A stretch of DNA of 64,000 nt from Spirodela intermedia (lineage: Eukaryota > Streptophyta > Magnoliopsida > Alismatales > Araceae). The translations under genes were made by a program, and so were the position numbers. This document shows positions 49,030 to 60,813 of the stretch, in pieces (within the stretch, counting starts at the first letter, position 1; each line of letters begins with the position of its first letter). The stretch spans positions 2,886,035-2,950,034 of the forward strand of contig LR746272.1 in assembly GCA_902729315.2 (NCBI GenBank), given 5' to 3'. The notes under the pieces are model-generated. The model ran no database searches. It was given only the letters and a program-made list of their open reading frames with translations, and was not told where the DNA came from.

Positions 49030-51839
49030 TTACTTGACCAGACCATTGGAGGCCTCCTCCAGGCAGAATCCCGCCTCCGTCTCCATGATGATCCTCCTCA
49101 CAGCTCCTGCAAGATCGCTCACGTGGGTGTCTTCACAGCCTGCACCAATCTGAAGCTGGTCAGACCAGCAAGAACGGGTCAACCCCTGGGCGGAGACCAT
49201 CCTAGTGGGGGACCCACCAAACTCGGCGAGGGCATCCTCCAGATGGAACAGGTATTCTCTGTTGGGCCCCGACGGGCCTCTGGCACGGACTATTTGCCTG
49301 CCCATCACAGAGATTTAGAACAAAAATAAATAAATAAATAAATAAATAAACAAACAAATAAATAAATAAGTTCATACATGGCCATCTCTTCGATCGATGC
49401 TGGTCCCAAGTAGTTCTTGTTCAGATATTTATCAGCAGAGGCTACGTATCTACAGCAAAGATCAGTCCGCAGCAGGAAAAAACCAAGAAGGTTAACGGGT
49501 GGACTTACACCATCACTCCTGAGACAGAAGGGCTCCCCGAACCAGGATCCTGAAACCAACATGCAATAAATATGGCCCGGATTATATTTCATACATATCT
49601 AATAAGCTAGCAAGTTGGAAGGATTTAAGTAACTTACGGTGAAGAAATCTAGGTACACTTTCATGTCATACTGTTTCTCCCGTACTTCCAAAGACTGCAG
49701 CACAGACCAGAAGGTTGACAGTCAGAAGAAGATGGGAGCTGGTGATTGACTACGGACCGGCATCTGGGTCTTCACGAATGATTTGCCCTAAAGAGTCAAC
49801 GCATGGCTAGGAGTGTGAACAGTCAGACCAAGAACCAGGCCTAATGAAGCCCACCCCTAGCAGCCACTCAAGGCCAAGTAGGAAGGGGAGGCTGTTGTGG
49901 GCCAGCGGGGTAGATACAGATAGAGAGGGATAAACGCATAGAAATAAAGAAAACGTGAGACACTCTATATGCGCATAGAAAAATGATAAATTAAATTAAT
50001 AGATGAAACTAAAAAGCTAGTAAAAAAAAAAAAGTGGTCCATTGAAATTAAATCGTTCATGTAGACAATCTTACTTCCAGTGCGGTCTTCTCATCTTCTT
50101 CTGAAATTCGATAAGCAACTCCCCACTAAATCCTTGCAGAAAAAATAAGATTCCCTCTCAGAAAATCGTTGCAGCTATCCATTGATTTGGAACTAAGGAT
50201 GTCATGCAGATCATAAGGTAAGAAGATATTGAAATGAAGGAAATAAAAATTTAATAAAGAACTTGGCTTGATCTATTTTCCCCTCTAAGATTTGAATATC
50301 AAATTCCATAAACAATTATCCGTATGCAGAATTGAAAAGCCTAAGTAGGCTCAATAAAGTCAGCCCGACTAACAGCTTTGATCTGGCTCGCTTTGATCGA
50401 CTATAATTCACTGAACTAAACAATCTCTTCCGATTGAGAATTGCAGCAGGGTTAGCGAGGAAAAGGAAGGAAAGAGGAAGACGATACTCCCAGGTCAGAG
50501 AATTTCCTGCAGGTTTTGGGTTTGATGCCTCCCTGGATCCACATCATGGCCAGACATTCCGCAATTATTAAGGCACCTCAGACTTTCATTGAGCTAGTTC
50601 ATCAAGTATCAGAGAGGGGAAAAAAAAAAGCAAAGAAGGAAAATAGCTGGTGTTTTTTTTTCTTACAATCGGAAAGGGCTGCCTCTTCATCTCTCTAGTT
50701 GCTCCACATCCATGCCCACTTGGGAACAGATCTATTCAGATGAATATTTTCACCGTTTGATTTAATCTTTAAACATGAAGGGAAAGATACATCCCATGCA
50801 TGAGATAAGGCAGGCATTGTGCCCAAGGAGAAGCGAGAGGAGAAGAGGTGAACACTGAAATACAGAGAAGGAAGATGAAACAAAAACACAAGTCAGAAGG
50901 TATGTTGACGAATCTGAAATGCTCTTCAGATGCAGACTGTGAGAGGCCACAACGAAATCCATGGCTTCAATCGGACTGCTCATTCCTCACCCCCATTTTC
51001 CATCTAACATTCATTCTATCATGTTCATATATTTGAGAGAATAGTACTAATGCAGGCAGCACTCATTCCAGTTCTTGGCTATACGCGGGCAACAGACGCA
51101 TAGATGGGGCACTGTCGACGAAAATTTGATCAGGAACAGTACGAACCACACGGCACAAATTCAAATTATTGCCTAAATGGATGCGATTAGGGGGGATGGA
51201 GAAGAATATCAGAAAGAGAAGAAGAACATCTCACAGTATTTTTCATTCGGTTCGTCTAATCCTGTTGAAGGTTCATTATACCGGAGAAAATCATCCTGAA
51301 ACTGTGGCGTATGACTCTAAGCCAATTGGGAGAAAGAACTGCCTCAATATTTCATGGATTTCTGTGCCCACGTAGTCCACTAGGATGATGAACAGAGATC
51401 GGAGGATCTCCCGATTCTACCATTAAAACGGGATCCAAAGGTAGAAGAAGCGTCGCCGATAATTGATGATGGGATCGGCATGAAATGGTAGTATTGAGTT
51501 TTCCGATCTTACACAGACTTCACCGGCAGTGGCTTCTAAGGTGACCGTCCGGCCAGGAAATGACGGCGTCCCCCGGTGGTCCGTGCTCCCTGCGTCCCCG
51601 CCGTTCAAACAGAGTAGAAGCGAAATCAGCAAGAAGGAGAAGCACATGCCCTTCCCAACACGAGCATCGCATATCAGAAATGAAAAAAATCAAGAGAAGA
51701 AAACGAGCAGCGTGAATTCTTCGCGCCTGCCTTGATAGAATACTCGTCGGTAGCCATGGATGAATCCCACGAGGCGCTCTTCGTATCGGAATCCCGCCTT
51801 CCATATCAACGATCCGTAGCCGAAAACCCACATCACCAT
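49030..51839 (-). CDS. GGCT2;3: Gamma-glutamylcyclotransferase, ChaC type (GGCT2;3-like)
   Basis: Eight exons (51839-51731, 51589-51513, 50125-50075, 49694-49638, 49549-49509, 49449-49378, 49297-49218, 49139-49030) give 198 aa. The N-terminal [17 protein letters not shown] holds the substrate-loop motif YGSL (8-11). [16 protein letters not shown], then [12 protein letters not shown], then [17 protein letters not shown] carrying the likely catalytic Glu (82 or 85), then [36 protein letters not shown] and [16 protein letters not shown] follow in family order. It should cleave glutathione or gamma-glutamyl peptides to 5-oxoproline in the cytosol. Intron 1 appears to use a GC donor (CAAG|GCAGGC at 51730). 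No GT in the vicinity gives the right phase. The other introns are GT-AG. The 49330-49368 AAAT microsatellite lies in intron 6. Confidence 0.93.
49324..49368. repeat. (AAAT)n microsatellite
   Basis: AAAT units with CAAA interruptions in intron 6 of the GGCT gene. A similar AAAT run occurs in the TFB4 gene near 44087-44110. Confidence 0.9.
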
Positions 51840-51904
51840 TTCCGTCTCCCGTCGGGAACAATCACCCTCTCCCGCCCTCTCTCTCTCGCACAGCCAGATA
51901 AACC

Positions 51905-51906
<2 letters not shown>

Positions 51907-51955
<49 letters not shown>

Positions 51956-52017
51956 CACGAGGAGAGGGAGAGCAGCGAGTGGAAGAGGACGTAGGCTTCT
52001 CGCCTTGTCATGGGGCG

Positions 52018-52051
<34 letters not shown>
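51907..52051. repeat. Two (GA)n tracts upstream of GGCT
   Basis: GA runs at about 51908-51951 and 52019-52051, 70-210 bases upstream of the GGCT start codon on its coding strand (CT sense). They are probably in the 5' leader or core promoter. Confidence 0.9.
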
Positions 52052-52056
<5 letters not shown>

Positions 52057-52281
52057 GGGATCTTCGTAGCCGTTGGATGGTACTTTCTAGGACGAGATCT
52101 TACGATCTTTTTCGTCGGCCAGCACGTGCCAATCGCGTGGAAAGAAGCTGTTGGGTTGGTGCGTTAACGGGCTTCCATGAAAAGAAAAGGAGATTATTAA
52201 AGATAATTGTGCTGAAAAAATATTCGTAAAAATATTTTAAATAAGCGAAAATAGGCTCAAAGTTTGACTTAATATATAAAA

Positions 52282-53430
52282 CTATATATATTGTTGACTT
52301 AATATATAAAACTGTCGAATATGTCTAGCTTCGATACACATATCGTCGTACGAGATGCCGGCCAAGCTCTTCGTGAAGACGTCCGTAATATAGGCATTGT
52401 CGTGATAGAGTGCCGTGGAGTAGCCTACTCGATCATTATAAGTAGCCGGCTGAAGAACTGGCATAGGAGGCGGCTGAGATGAGATGACGTTGTGAGGCGT
52501 CAGGAGGCGACGCTCGAGGCGTCAGGAGTCGACGCTCGGAGCATCGGGAGGCTAGCGCCGCCGAGAGGAGAAGAGCGCCGCCGAAGGAGGGCACCGTCGG
52601 AGGAGGGTGGCGCGCCGGAGAGGGAGGCGGCAGCGGCATGGCGGCCAGGAGGAGCGGCCGGCGGCCTGAAGGAGTGGCCGGCGGCAGCACGGCGGCCTGG
52701 AGACGGGCGGAAGCGGAGGCGAGGAGGACAGCGCCTCCAGACGCCCCGCGCCGCCTCCCGACGCCTCCCGGCTCCCCGTGCGTCGCGCTGGGCCGGCTGG
52801 GCCGGTCCCGAGTGGGCCGGTTCCGAAAAAAACCGCCGGCTGGCTCGCCGGGAGACGGGCGAAACCGTAGCCGCCGCGGCCGGACGGCGACGGCGAGAGC
52901 TGGGGCGCGACGGCAAGGGAACGACGGCAAGGGCGCGACGGCGAGGGCGCGACGGCGAGGAGGGACCTCGACGCCGGCGGCGACGCCCTCGGCACCTGAG
53001 AACACGGCGCCCGCAACGGCGCGACAGCGAGGGCGCGACGGCGAGGGCGCGACGGCGAGGAGGGGCCTCAACGGCGACGGTGGAGACGCCGGAGAAGAGC
53101 ACGAGACCAACGGCACCGGCTAGGGGCGACGGCGGCGAAAGGAGGAGGAGACCGACGGCAGAGACGACGACGACGGAAGAGGGAAGAGCGACGACGGTGA
53201 AGAGCCGCCCGAGGAGGGAAGAGGCCGGCGAGGAGGAGAGCGGCGCACCAGAGACTGGCGGCACACCGCAGAGGATGACAGGGATGCTAAGGCTGTAATA
53301 TTATGTTGACACAAGAGAGGAAAACCTTAGAATCCATAATACTTTTTTAAAGAAGAAGATGAGTACATGAGATTATATAGAAAAGAAGAAGAAATAAATA
53401 ATAGGTAGGGAGTCTGGTACCACTATCGAA
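52282..53430 (-). mobile_element. Possible decayed copia LTR-retrotransposon relic with GC-rich core
   Basis: On the minus strand, a sequence ending GTGTCAACA (an LTR-like terminus at 53304) is followed directly by TAATATTACAGCC (53303-53291). This matches the usual initiator-Met tRNA primer-binding site TGGTATCAGAGCC at 9 of 13 positions. A GC-rich segment follows (53280-52480), like the leaders of many plant copia elements. A short ORF then reads TDVFTKSLAGISYDDMC, similar to the end of copia RNase H ('ADVFTK.LAG'). The interior polyprotein is missing. Each signal is weak alone. Confidence 0.35.
52480..53285. other. GC-rich island with 12-16-bp tandem motifs
   Basis: About 0.8 kb of very GC-rich, CpG-dense DNA set between AT-rich flanks. 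GCGCGACGGCGAGG-type units repeat at 52920-52965 and again at 53015-53065. Long ORFs exist in four or more frames on both strands (up to 268 codons). Composition alone predicts this, and none looks like a known protein. Confidence 0.8.
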
Positions 53431-53446
53431 TATATATATATATATA

Positions 53447-53985
53447 TTCACATATATATTACTAAATTATATATATTAATTTTAACCACAAAATTATTTT
53501 TTATAAAATTTTAATGAAAAAACATTAGGGTTTTCTCTTGAGTTTAATTATATATATAACACTTTAACAATATGTTCACATAAATACCACTAGATTGTAC
53601 ATATTAATTTTAACCACAAAATTAATTTTTATAAAATATTCACAAAAAAATTAGGGCTTCCTCTCAAGTTTGGTTTATAAGTAACAATTAAAAAATAATC
53701 AAACATATACCATTATATTTCATACATTATTTAAGCACAGAATTATTATTTTTTGAAATATTCACAAAAAAACTTAAAGGTTTTCTCTCAAGTTTGGTTT
53801 TATATATAGCACTTTTAAAAAAATACATTCACATGTATACCATCAGATTGCATGCGTTAATTTTAACCATAAAATTGATTTTTTGTAAAATATTCAGAGA
53901 AAACATTATGGTTTTCTCTCACGTTTGGTCTTATACATGATACTTTTATAAAAATATTAACATATATACCACTAGATTGGAGCTC
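53447..53985. repeat. AT-rich minisatellite, period about 127-129 bp
   Basis: Roughly four and a quarter imperfect copies begin near 53448, 53576, 53702, 53829 and 53958. Each carries TTCACATATATACCACTAGA-like starts, TTAATTTTAACCACAAAATT, then GGTTTTCTCTCAAGTTTGGT. It lies between the GC-rich island and the DUF7036 gene. Confidence 0.9.
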
Positions 53986-53999
53986 TTACACTCGAGGCT

Positions 54000-54779
54000 A
54001 ATAAGATTTATTTACCAAGAAATTACTCACACAAACATAATGTTACTTAGCAAAACAATTTTAATTAGGAAGGCATTGAATTCATAACTCACAAATTAAG
54101 ACAACAGTTTCCTAACATGGAAATTATAAATTTTTGAAGCAAAACTAGTTTGGTTCATTGTTAGAGAGCAGGATTTTGACTTTTACCCGTTGACTAGACA
54201 TCCTGGTCTCATAGTCAACCTCATTACACTACTTTATTCACAGTGCCACTAGGAGGACCGCATTCAACACGGATTCTAGTTACTGTGGTGGTGGCAGCAG
54301 TGGCGGCACCGCCAGCCCTCTGCGGCGGCCTCCAGGAGGAGAGACGGCGGCGGCAGCAGAGAGACAGGGGAGAGAAAGAAGAACAGGTAAAAGTCCGAGC
54401 TTCATCCTCCTGCCCCTCTATGGGTGAATGAGAAGTGTTTCCTTACAGCCGAGGTTGCCCAGAATGAAGAAGAGAGCAATCTATAAGACTCACAGCGCTC
54501 CAGGCCCTTTGGGGGAGAACTGTATCCGTAGAGGGGGGAGGGAGGGAGAGGGGGCGGCCTGCCACCTTTGTGGCTTTGACCCTTGGTGGTGGCAGTGACG
54601 GCGGCAGTGGCAGCACCGGAGGCAACCTATATTTACAGGCATTCACGATCCAGAAGGAGCTCAGAGACTAGGGATGAGAGCAGAGCCGCAGCGTTGACTT
54701 CAGGACAAAACCTCTTGGGAGATGAGAGGGATTCTCCTGCACATGGCGGCGGGCAGCGGCGGTGGCAGATCTCAGAGGA
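54000..54779. other. 3' flank of the DUF7036 gene
   Basis: No separate gene could be supported. The GGC/GCA-rich part near 54280-54600 gives short ORFs on both strands but no family sequence. It probably includes the 3' UTR of the minus-strand DUF7036 gene. Confidence 0.5.
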
Positions 54780-57700
54780 TCAGCAGTGATACAAGAGGAT
54801 CAGCGCAGTCCCCAGCAGCCCCGAGAGGCATGTCCCAAGGAAGGGAGCACCTGCAAGGATTTACACGCAGAAATTGAAGATCTTTGAATGAGAATCATGG
54901 CAAGCTGGGGGCTTTTCCTCTACTGATCATATAATTCCAATGTGCCCACATTAGTTTTTCACGCAATTAATTAATTCCGATCCTTTATTTTGGCAGAATC
55001 TACTCACATACTACAGAAAAATATATAAAGTAATTAATGACCATGGAGAAGAAATATAAGAAGAAAAAAACACCAATAATTCAGAATGCAAAAAGTTGCA
55101 CCACCTACCTGATGGAGAGGAAGATACAGAGGCTGGAGACTCAGCAGCCTTCCCAACTTTCCCACTTCCCTGATCTTGCTGTGGAGATAATGCGGGTGAC
55201 AATCCCCATCCTCGGTTGGGATGCCCACCTGGAAAAGGAGCCATATTGGGAGGTGGGTCCGACGGCCCCGGTAGCAGAGCCGCCATGGCATGAGGCGGTG
55301 GTGCTGAGTGGGTCACTGGGGAGGGACCAGGAGAGATCTTGGGGGAGAGCCATGGCTTGCGGGGAGCACTGGGACCACGTGCAGGGGGAGTAATGGACGA
55401 TGAGGGTGCCGCTCCTGAAGGTTGAGGCGGCGGTGCTTTCAGCCACCTCTCACCAGGAGCAGCAGACTGGAGCGGTGGGCATCCAAAAGGGGAAGAGGCT
55501 CTGTAGCGGGTGGAAGGAGAGGGGGCTAAATCTGTCAATGGGGGAGGGGCGCTTGAAGGAGAGATAGAAGGGCCAAAGAATGGATACTCATAGGATTTAG
55601 ACGGCGAAGGGCTTGGACCCTCGAGGGATGTGATCGAGTCATTCAGATATGAGGACAGCCGCACCTCCTTCACTTTCCCAAAGACGGAGTGATCCAGCCC
55701 GAGGTTCTCGGGGGGCCCCGTGATTGTCTGGGCAAGTTGCTTCAATCTCGGCGGCAGGAGATTGCGGCTGCCCACATCAGATAGAACCGAGGCCTCGACA
55801 ATGACCGGTGGTGAAGCAGAGGAGCCATTCAGATTCGTCATCTGCACATATACATTCTGCAGAACGCAAAAAAAAAAAAAAAAAAAAAAAAGGAAAAGAA
55901 AGAGGGAATTAACTCCAACTAACTGTTGAAGAAGAAGAAGAAAAAAAAGGAGTTTTTCTTTTTCTTTTTCCATAGTGAGGGTTAATGAAGAACAGGTACC
56001 TCGTAAGATCTCAGATTCAGCCCGTACTTCAGCTGGCCCTTCAACTCGTCGAGATTTCTCTGGATCTGGGTGATCGAATTGTTCAATGTGAAGTTGAAGA
56101 GGACCTGACTCATCTGCCAGATGGACGCTGACTGGATGGGAATCACTGTGATCCCACCTGGGAACTTCAGGACCTCGAAGGAGGATGGATGCCCGAAGAT
56201 GGAAGTCGTCAGAGATAGATTGGACTCCTGGAGGACCAATTCTATGAGAGAGGATCTCAGCACACTCAAAACTATGGGGCTTATTACAGCGTCTTTTGGG
56301 TTCGGTAGAACACCAAAAACCACGTATGTAGAGTTCAATGAAGTCAACGGGCTCATGTCAATGATAGAAACCTGTCAAGAAGACGTCCCCCCCATCAGTG
56401 GAGGCAGATTTAACGCATTGCATAAGTAGAAAAAGTCAACCGAGCTACAAAAGAAGCAAACCTTGGTGTTGGGAACTCCGATTTCTTCAAAGATATCATA
56501 CTCTAGATGCGCACTGTATGAAGAAACTAGTGAAAGTGGCTTTTGCAGCACGAAGCTGGCTTGGATTGAGGCTGAAAAGAAGCAGGATAGCTTGAATGAG
56601 CAGAAAAAACACATGAAAAATAAATGCAATAATTCCAAGATTAAAACTTTATGAAGAAGAATAAAAGCAACTTGACTTATGGGAGACCCTTTTCCACTTT
56701 CAGCTCTTCCCTCTCTTATCTCTGATCTCTCTCTTTTCTCAGACGGAGAGCTACCAAAAAGCCATCGATTTTTTTCAATAAAAGTTTAGTGATTATCAGA
56801 GTAGCGAGAAAGGACAGAGACCGAGGTCACCAAGAACACTGATTATGAAGAAACGATGCAGTTTTTGAATTATCATCCAAATAACGGAAAAATGATCACA
56901 TTCAAACTTATGATATTTTTCATAAGTTTTGCCACACAAAAAGCCCATCTGCCCCCCAATCTCCATGGACATTCAGGGCTAAGAACTCTGTCGAAGGAGC
57001 CCAATTCGAGTGAACCAAAAGCAATCCTCCAGTCTATTTATCTGGATGGAAAAACCATGGAATAAGCTTCTCTTTTTCTTTGTTTCTTCATACGGTCATA
57101 GGCGGATTTTCCGAGAGTGAACATCATGCGGACTTTCCAGGAAGAACTCATCATCGTCACCATCACCATTGCTGAAAGAAGCTTCACTTCACCTTCCAAC
57201 CTTCTTCTGGAATCGAATTACACTGACTCAGTCCACTCCTGCACTCTCTCTGTCTTGAAGAAGACAAATTGCCTGTTCGAGCACCAGTTGCAGCAGATTC
57301 TGCTTCATCAAAGTTGAAATGCAGTGGCCTAATCTTTCATAGCATTGCATCATCCTCTTGCTTGATGTGGCATCAGCTGCAGACTGAAGGTCAGGGAAGG
57401 AAAAATGATTCCATCCTATAGGAATTTTGGCCGTGTAGCAAACTGAGATTCAGCAAGTTGCTTTCATCTTCTGCATAGTCCAACGAGCTATGCCTGATAT
57501 AGATCCTCCCAAGCTTCATGTTTTCAAGGGGAAGAACATCTACAACAGTAACCCAGCTGGCTATCACAATGTTCCTGCCATCAATTTCAACTACCGAGCA
57601 ATTGATGTGAATTATCACGTATTCGAATGAAACTATTCACAATCGATTCAAGGTTTTCACCCAGATTTCTGATAATGATCTTGCAGAAACCCTAAAAAAA

Positions 57701-58535
57701 AAATTGCAGCTCCTTGGGAACATGAGAAAAGGGACTAGTACGAAGAGCTGGAAAAGAGGGCATCAAAACAGCCAAAGGGCATTGCCAGGAACAGACAAGA
57801 ACAACTCTAGATGACGGCCCACCTCCAAGAGAAAAGATCTGATCCATTGGATACATACAGTCTGACTATCACCGCATTCTCTGCAGGATCCAAAAATAGC
57901 AAGCATCCTCCAGATAATTCAACCGGTTGACCACGGCGTAGCGGAGAAATAGCAGGTTCCTTGAAGATTTTTCGGCAGTGGGTTTGCAGTAACGGTATAA
58001 CACCTCTGATTTGGCTCCATCTTCCCGCAATCTTAGGTCTTAGAGGAGACTGTAAGATCTGGACAAGAAGATGACAAGAGAGATAGAGGGAAGAGAGGAC
58101 GACCGTCGCACTGCGTCACCCACCATCAGAATTCTTCCCAAACCCTAGTCGGCAGAAACCCGGTGCCAGTGCGGAGGGGCGATTAATATCGTCCCACCCT
58201 TCCATTGCTGAAGACAGAATGCAGAGGAGAAAAAAAAACCCTAACCCGCATCGCAACCTCGTCAAACGAAGGCAGAAGGAAGGGTGCTCACCAGAAAAAT
58301 CCTCGCCATCGCCGGAATCCGACCCAGATCCGATCCCCCGCAGGGGCGGGAGCCAGAAGACGGCAGAGAGGAGCACGCCGGCGCTGAGCAGCAGCAAGAC
58401 GACGCACCGGCAGGAAAAGGCATTGCGGATCCCGCGAATCCCCTCGGAGCACCTGCAGAAGAGGATCCCACGCGCCTCCGTCCCATTCCCCGGATCATCC
58501 AGACCTTCCTGGTCGTCTTCTATGGGTTTCCCCAT
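54780..58535 (-). CDS. DUF7036-type plant membrane protein with Pro/Ser-rich tail
   Basis: Five exons (58535-58292, 56571-56462, 56371-56000, 55856-55109, 54850-54780) give 514 aa. A short cytosolic start precedes a membrane anchor at residues 44-61 (CVVLLLLSAGVLLSAVFWL). The conserved module runs through ASFVLQKPLSLVSSYSAHLE, YDIFEEIGVPNTKVSIIDMS, SSFEVLKFPGGITVIPIQSA, VLFNFTLNNSITQIQRNLDE and RLKQLAQTITGPPENLGLDH. A long Pro/Ser-rich region follows (PSPSPSKSYEYPFFGPSISP). The last exon encodes a hydrophobic end, FLGTCLSGLLGTALILLYHC, which could be a second anchor or GPI signal. The family function is unknown to me. A poly-T run directly precedes the exon 4 acceptor. ATG 58535 matches related starts (MGK), and a short uORF overlaps it. 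Confidence 0.88.
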
Positions 58536-58546
58536 CCAAAGGGCAT
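58520..58546 (-). other. Overlapping upstream ORF of the DUF7036 gene
   Basis: An ATG at 58546 starts an 8-codon frame (MPFGWGNP) that runs through and past the main ATG at 58535 in another frame. If it is within the transcript it could lower main-frame translation. Confidence 0.5.
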
Positions 58547-58758
58547 CTGACCCTCCGCCACCCTTCCTCCGCCGCCGCCGCCAGCGTCCTCCTCCGACCC
58601 TCCACCTGCCGCCGCCGCCGCCCGCGATGCCGCTGCTAGCGAGAGAAGCGGCGAAGAGGCCGACGCAGCGCCCCACCTGACCAGAGTATCTCCTTTGTTT
58701 TTGTAGCCTTTTGGGTCTGCCGGGGAGGGGGAAGGAACGGGAAATGAGCTGGTCGTCT

Positions 58759-58765
58759 TTTTATA
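58759..58765 (-). promoter_or_regulatory. TATA box candidate of the DUF7036 gene
   Basis: AAATATAAAAAG on the minus strand, about 225 bases upstream of the start codon. A transcription start near 58730 would leave a 5' leader of about 195 bases that includes the short uORF. Confidence 0.4.
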
Positions 58766-58975
58766 TTTACTCCTCTGCTCCTCGCTGCACTTGTCCTCGC
58801 CTGAGCACGAAAACGACGCGAACAGAGAGGAACAGGGAGGGGGAGGAGGAGCCCACCATGACCAGCGCAGTACATCTACCCAAGTAAAAGAAGGAGGATG
58901 GCGATGGCGGGGGAGGTGGAAACCAGAAGTCCATCAAACGTGCGCCCCACTGTGGTTTTCCAGTCAATCGTCAAC

Positions 58976-59160
58976 GGGTAGACGGTGGCGAGCCCCCCCC
59001 CCCCCCCCTCCGCCGCCGCCGCCCCACTTTGTGGGGTGGAATCAATTGCGCCATCACCGCTCCGGCTTTCTTCCTCCTGCTCCCCTCACCTGGTCAGTGA
59101 AGGATGATCCACCGGGCTTCCTTCCTTCCTTCCTTCCTTTCTTCCTTTCTTCCTCCCACA
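58976..59160. repeat. Poly-C and (TTCC)n low-complexity stretch
   Basis: A run of about 17 C at 58991-59008, followed by CCG triplets and then TTCC/TTTC units near 59118-59150. It lies upstream of the DUF7036 gene and has no coding content. Confidence 0.9.
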
Positions 59161-59329
59161 GAAAAGCGACGGCGGCGGAGAAGGCCGAGAACCCGAGCGC
59201 CACCGGCCGTGGCGGCGGAGCAGCGTGCCGGGGGACCACCAGACCATCCAAGTCAAATCCTCGCACCCGACGACGTGTGCGAGGATTATTCCATTCTCAG
59301 GACGCCTCTCGAACGCGAATAAACTCCGA

Positions 59330-60482
59330 ATAAAAATTACTTTTTTCGTTTGGTCAACCAGCTCCGGTCGTTGTCAACATAGATTAATAATCCAAGTCTG
59401 TATACTAACCCAGCTACCAGACACAAAATATATCATTACCACGATCCCAGTCTTCCGTATTTTTCGCAATAATTCACATCGATTGCAGTCGATGCAAGAA
59501 AAAAATCCGATTTAATTTTCATTTTTTTATTCTTAAAAATCAGTTTTGAAAGAAAATAATCCTGATTTAATTAATATTTTAAAACTTGGTTGACCTATCT
59601 AAAAACGTTGAACGTGACTCATGACAACGAGCCATACCCTGTGATAATTATACATATTAATTTAATACCAAATATTAGTACTTAAAAAGGATTTAAATAG
59701 GTCAAACGTTGGTGAAAGATTTAAATATAAAAACGATATATCATTATTTAAGAAAATGACATCCTTACGTCACCATATATACCCCCTCCCCCAAAAAGGA
59801 AAAAAACCCTACATGGCACTAAAAGCAATAATACCTGTTTAATAATGGAAAGGTCAACGCAGAATTATCATACGGCATCACAATTAATATTCAGATGGCC
59901 TAAACTTTTTAGAAAATATCATCCATGTTAGTAGTTCAAATCTATAACTTACGAACTCAAATAAATAGTTGCAATTATTTATAAAAACAATACAGTAACT
60001 TAAAATAGTGTTCTGCAATAATGGATAGAAAGGACTTCTAACCCAACATATTAAAAAAATGATTTAAATATAAATATTTTCGGAAATTAAAGAAGCTAAA
60101 AAAAAGGTGCATACATGATGATGCAATTGATTTGAGTTCATGAGAGTTACCTCTTGAATATTTTTTTTAATGCAATTAAATTATTGAAATAAAAAATTAA
60201 ATAATTTAAATAAACTGCAATTCACTTTATTGGTTAGCATAAAATGCCTGACATTTAATTAGTCATCCAAGAAAACCTCTACCAACCAAAATCCCAGTTC
60301 AAGTTCATCATAACAAAACTCGAACATCCCACTTATGCATTAGTGTTCTACGGAGAGAGAAACCTAGAGAGAGAAAGAAAGAAGGAAAGATAGATGGATA
60401 GATAGAGAAGAAAGAGTGAGAACTAAGGGGAATCTTCTGAAAGTTCTGCATTATAAATGAAGAACGCATCACTACGATGCAC
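59330..60482. other. AT-rich intergenic region
   Basis: About 1.1 kb of AT-rich DNA between the DUF7036 upstream region and the p24 3' end. A GATA/GAAA-rich patch lies near 60354-60415. No gene was found. Confidence 0.7.
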
Positions 60483-60782
60483 TTAAATTAGCTTCTTCTT
60501 CCTGAAGTAGGTCTGGAGGTACCACAGCTGCAACAAAGAAGTGCAGATGCAGGCGGCGAGGGCCATGATGCTGAACCAAGCGACCCAGGCATTTGTCTTC
60601 TCGCTCACCTCCCTCATCTCTGCCTCCCTGCATCAACCAACCCAGATCTATAAGCCCTCGAATCCCGGGAGAATCAACCGAGACAGAAATCTACCCACAC
60701 CCAGATCCCGGTCTAGACCAGGATCAGTTGGCCAAGAACAGGGTTCATGGAATTGAGTTGGCTGATCTCTCCATGAGCGAGC

Positions 60783-60813
<31 letters not shown>

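Noticed and set aside
52492-53298. 268-codon plus-strand ORF in the GC-rich island
   Set aside because: Equally long ORFs occur on the other strand and in other frames. Composition is Arg/Ala/Gly only and no domain is visible.
57391-57618. 75-codon minus-strand ORF in intron 1 of the DUF7036 gene
   Set aside because: Exon 1 joins exon 2 in phase and restores the family sequence without it.
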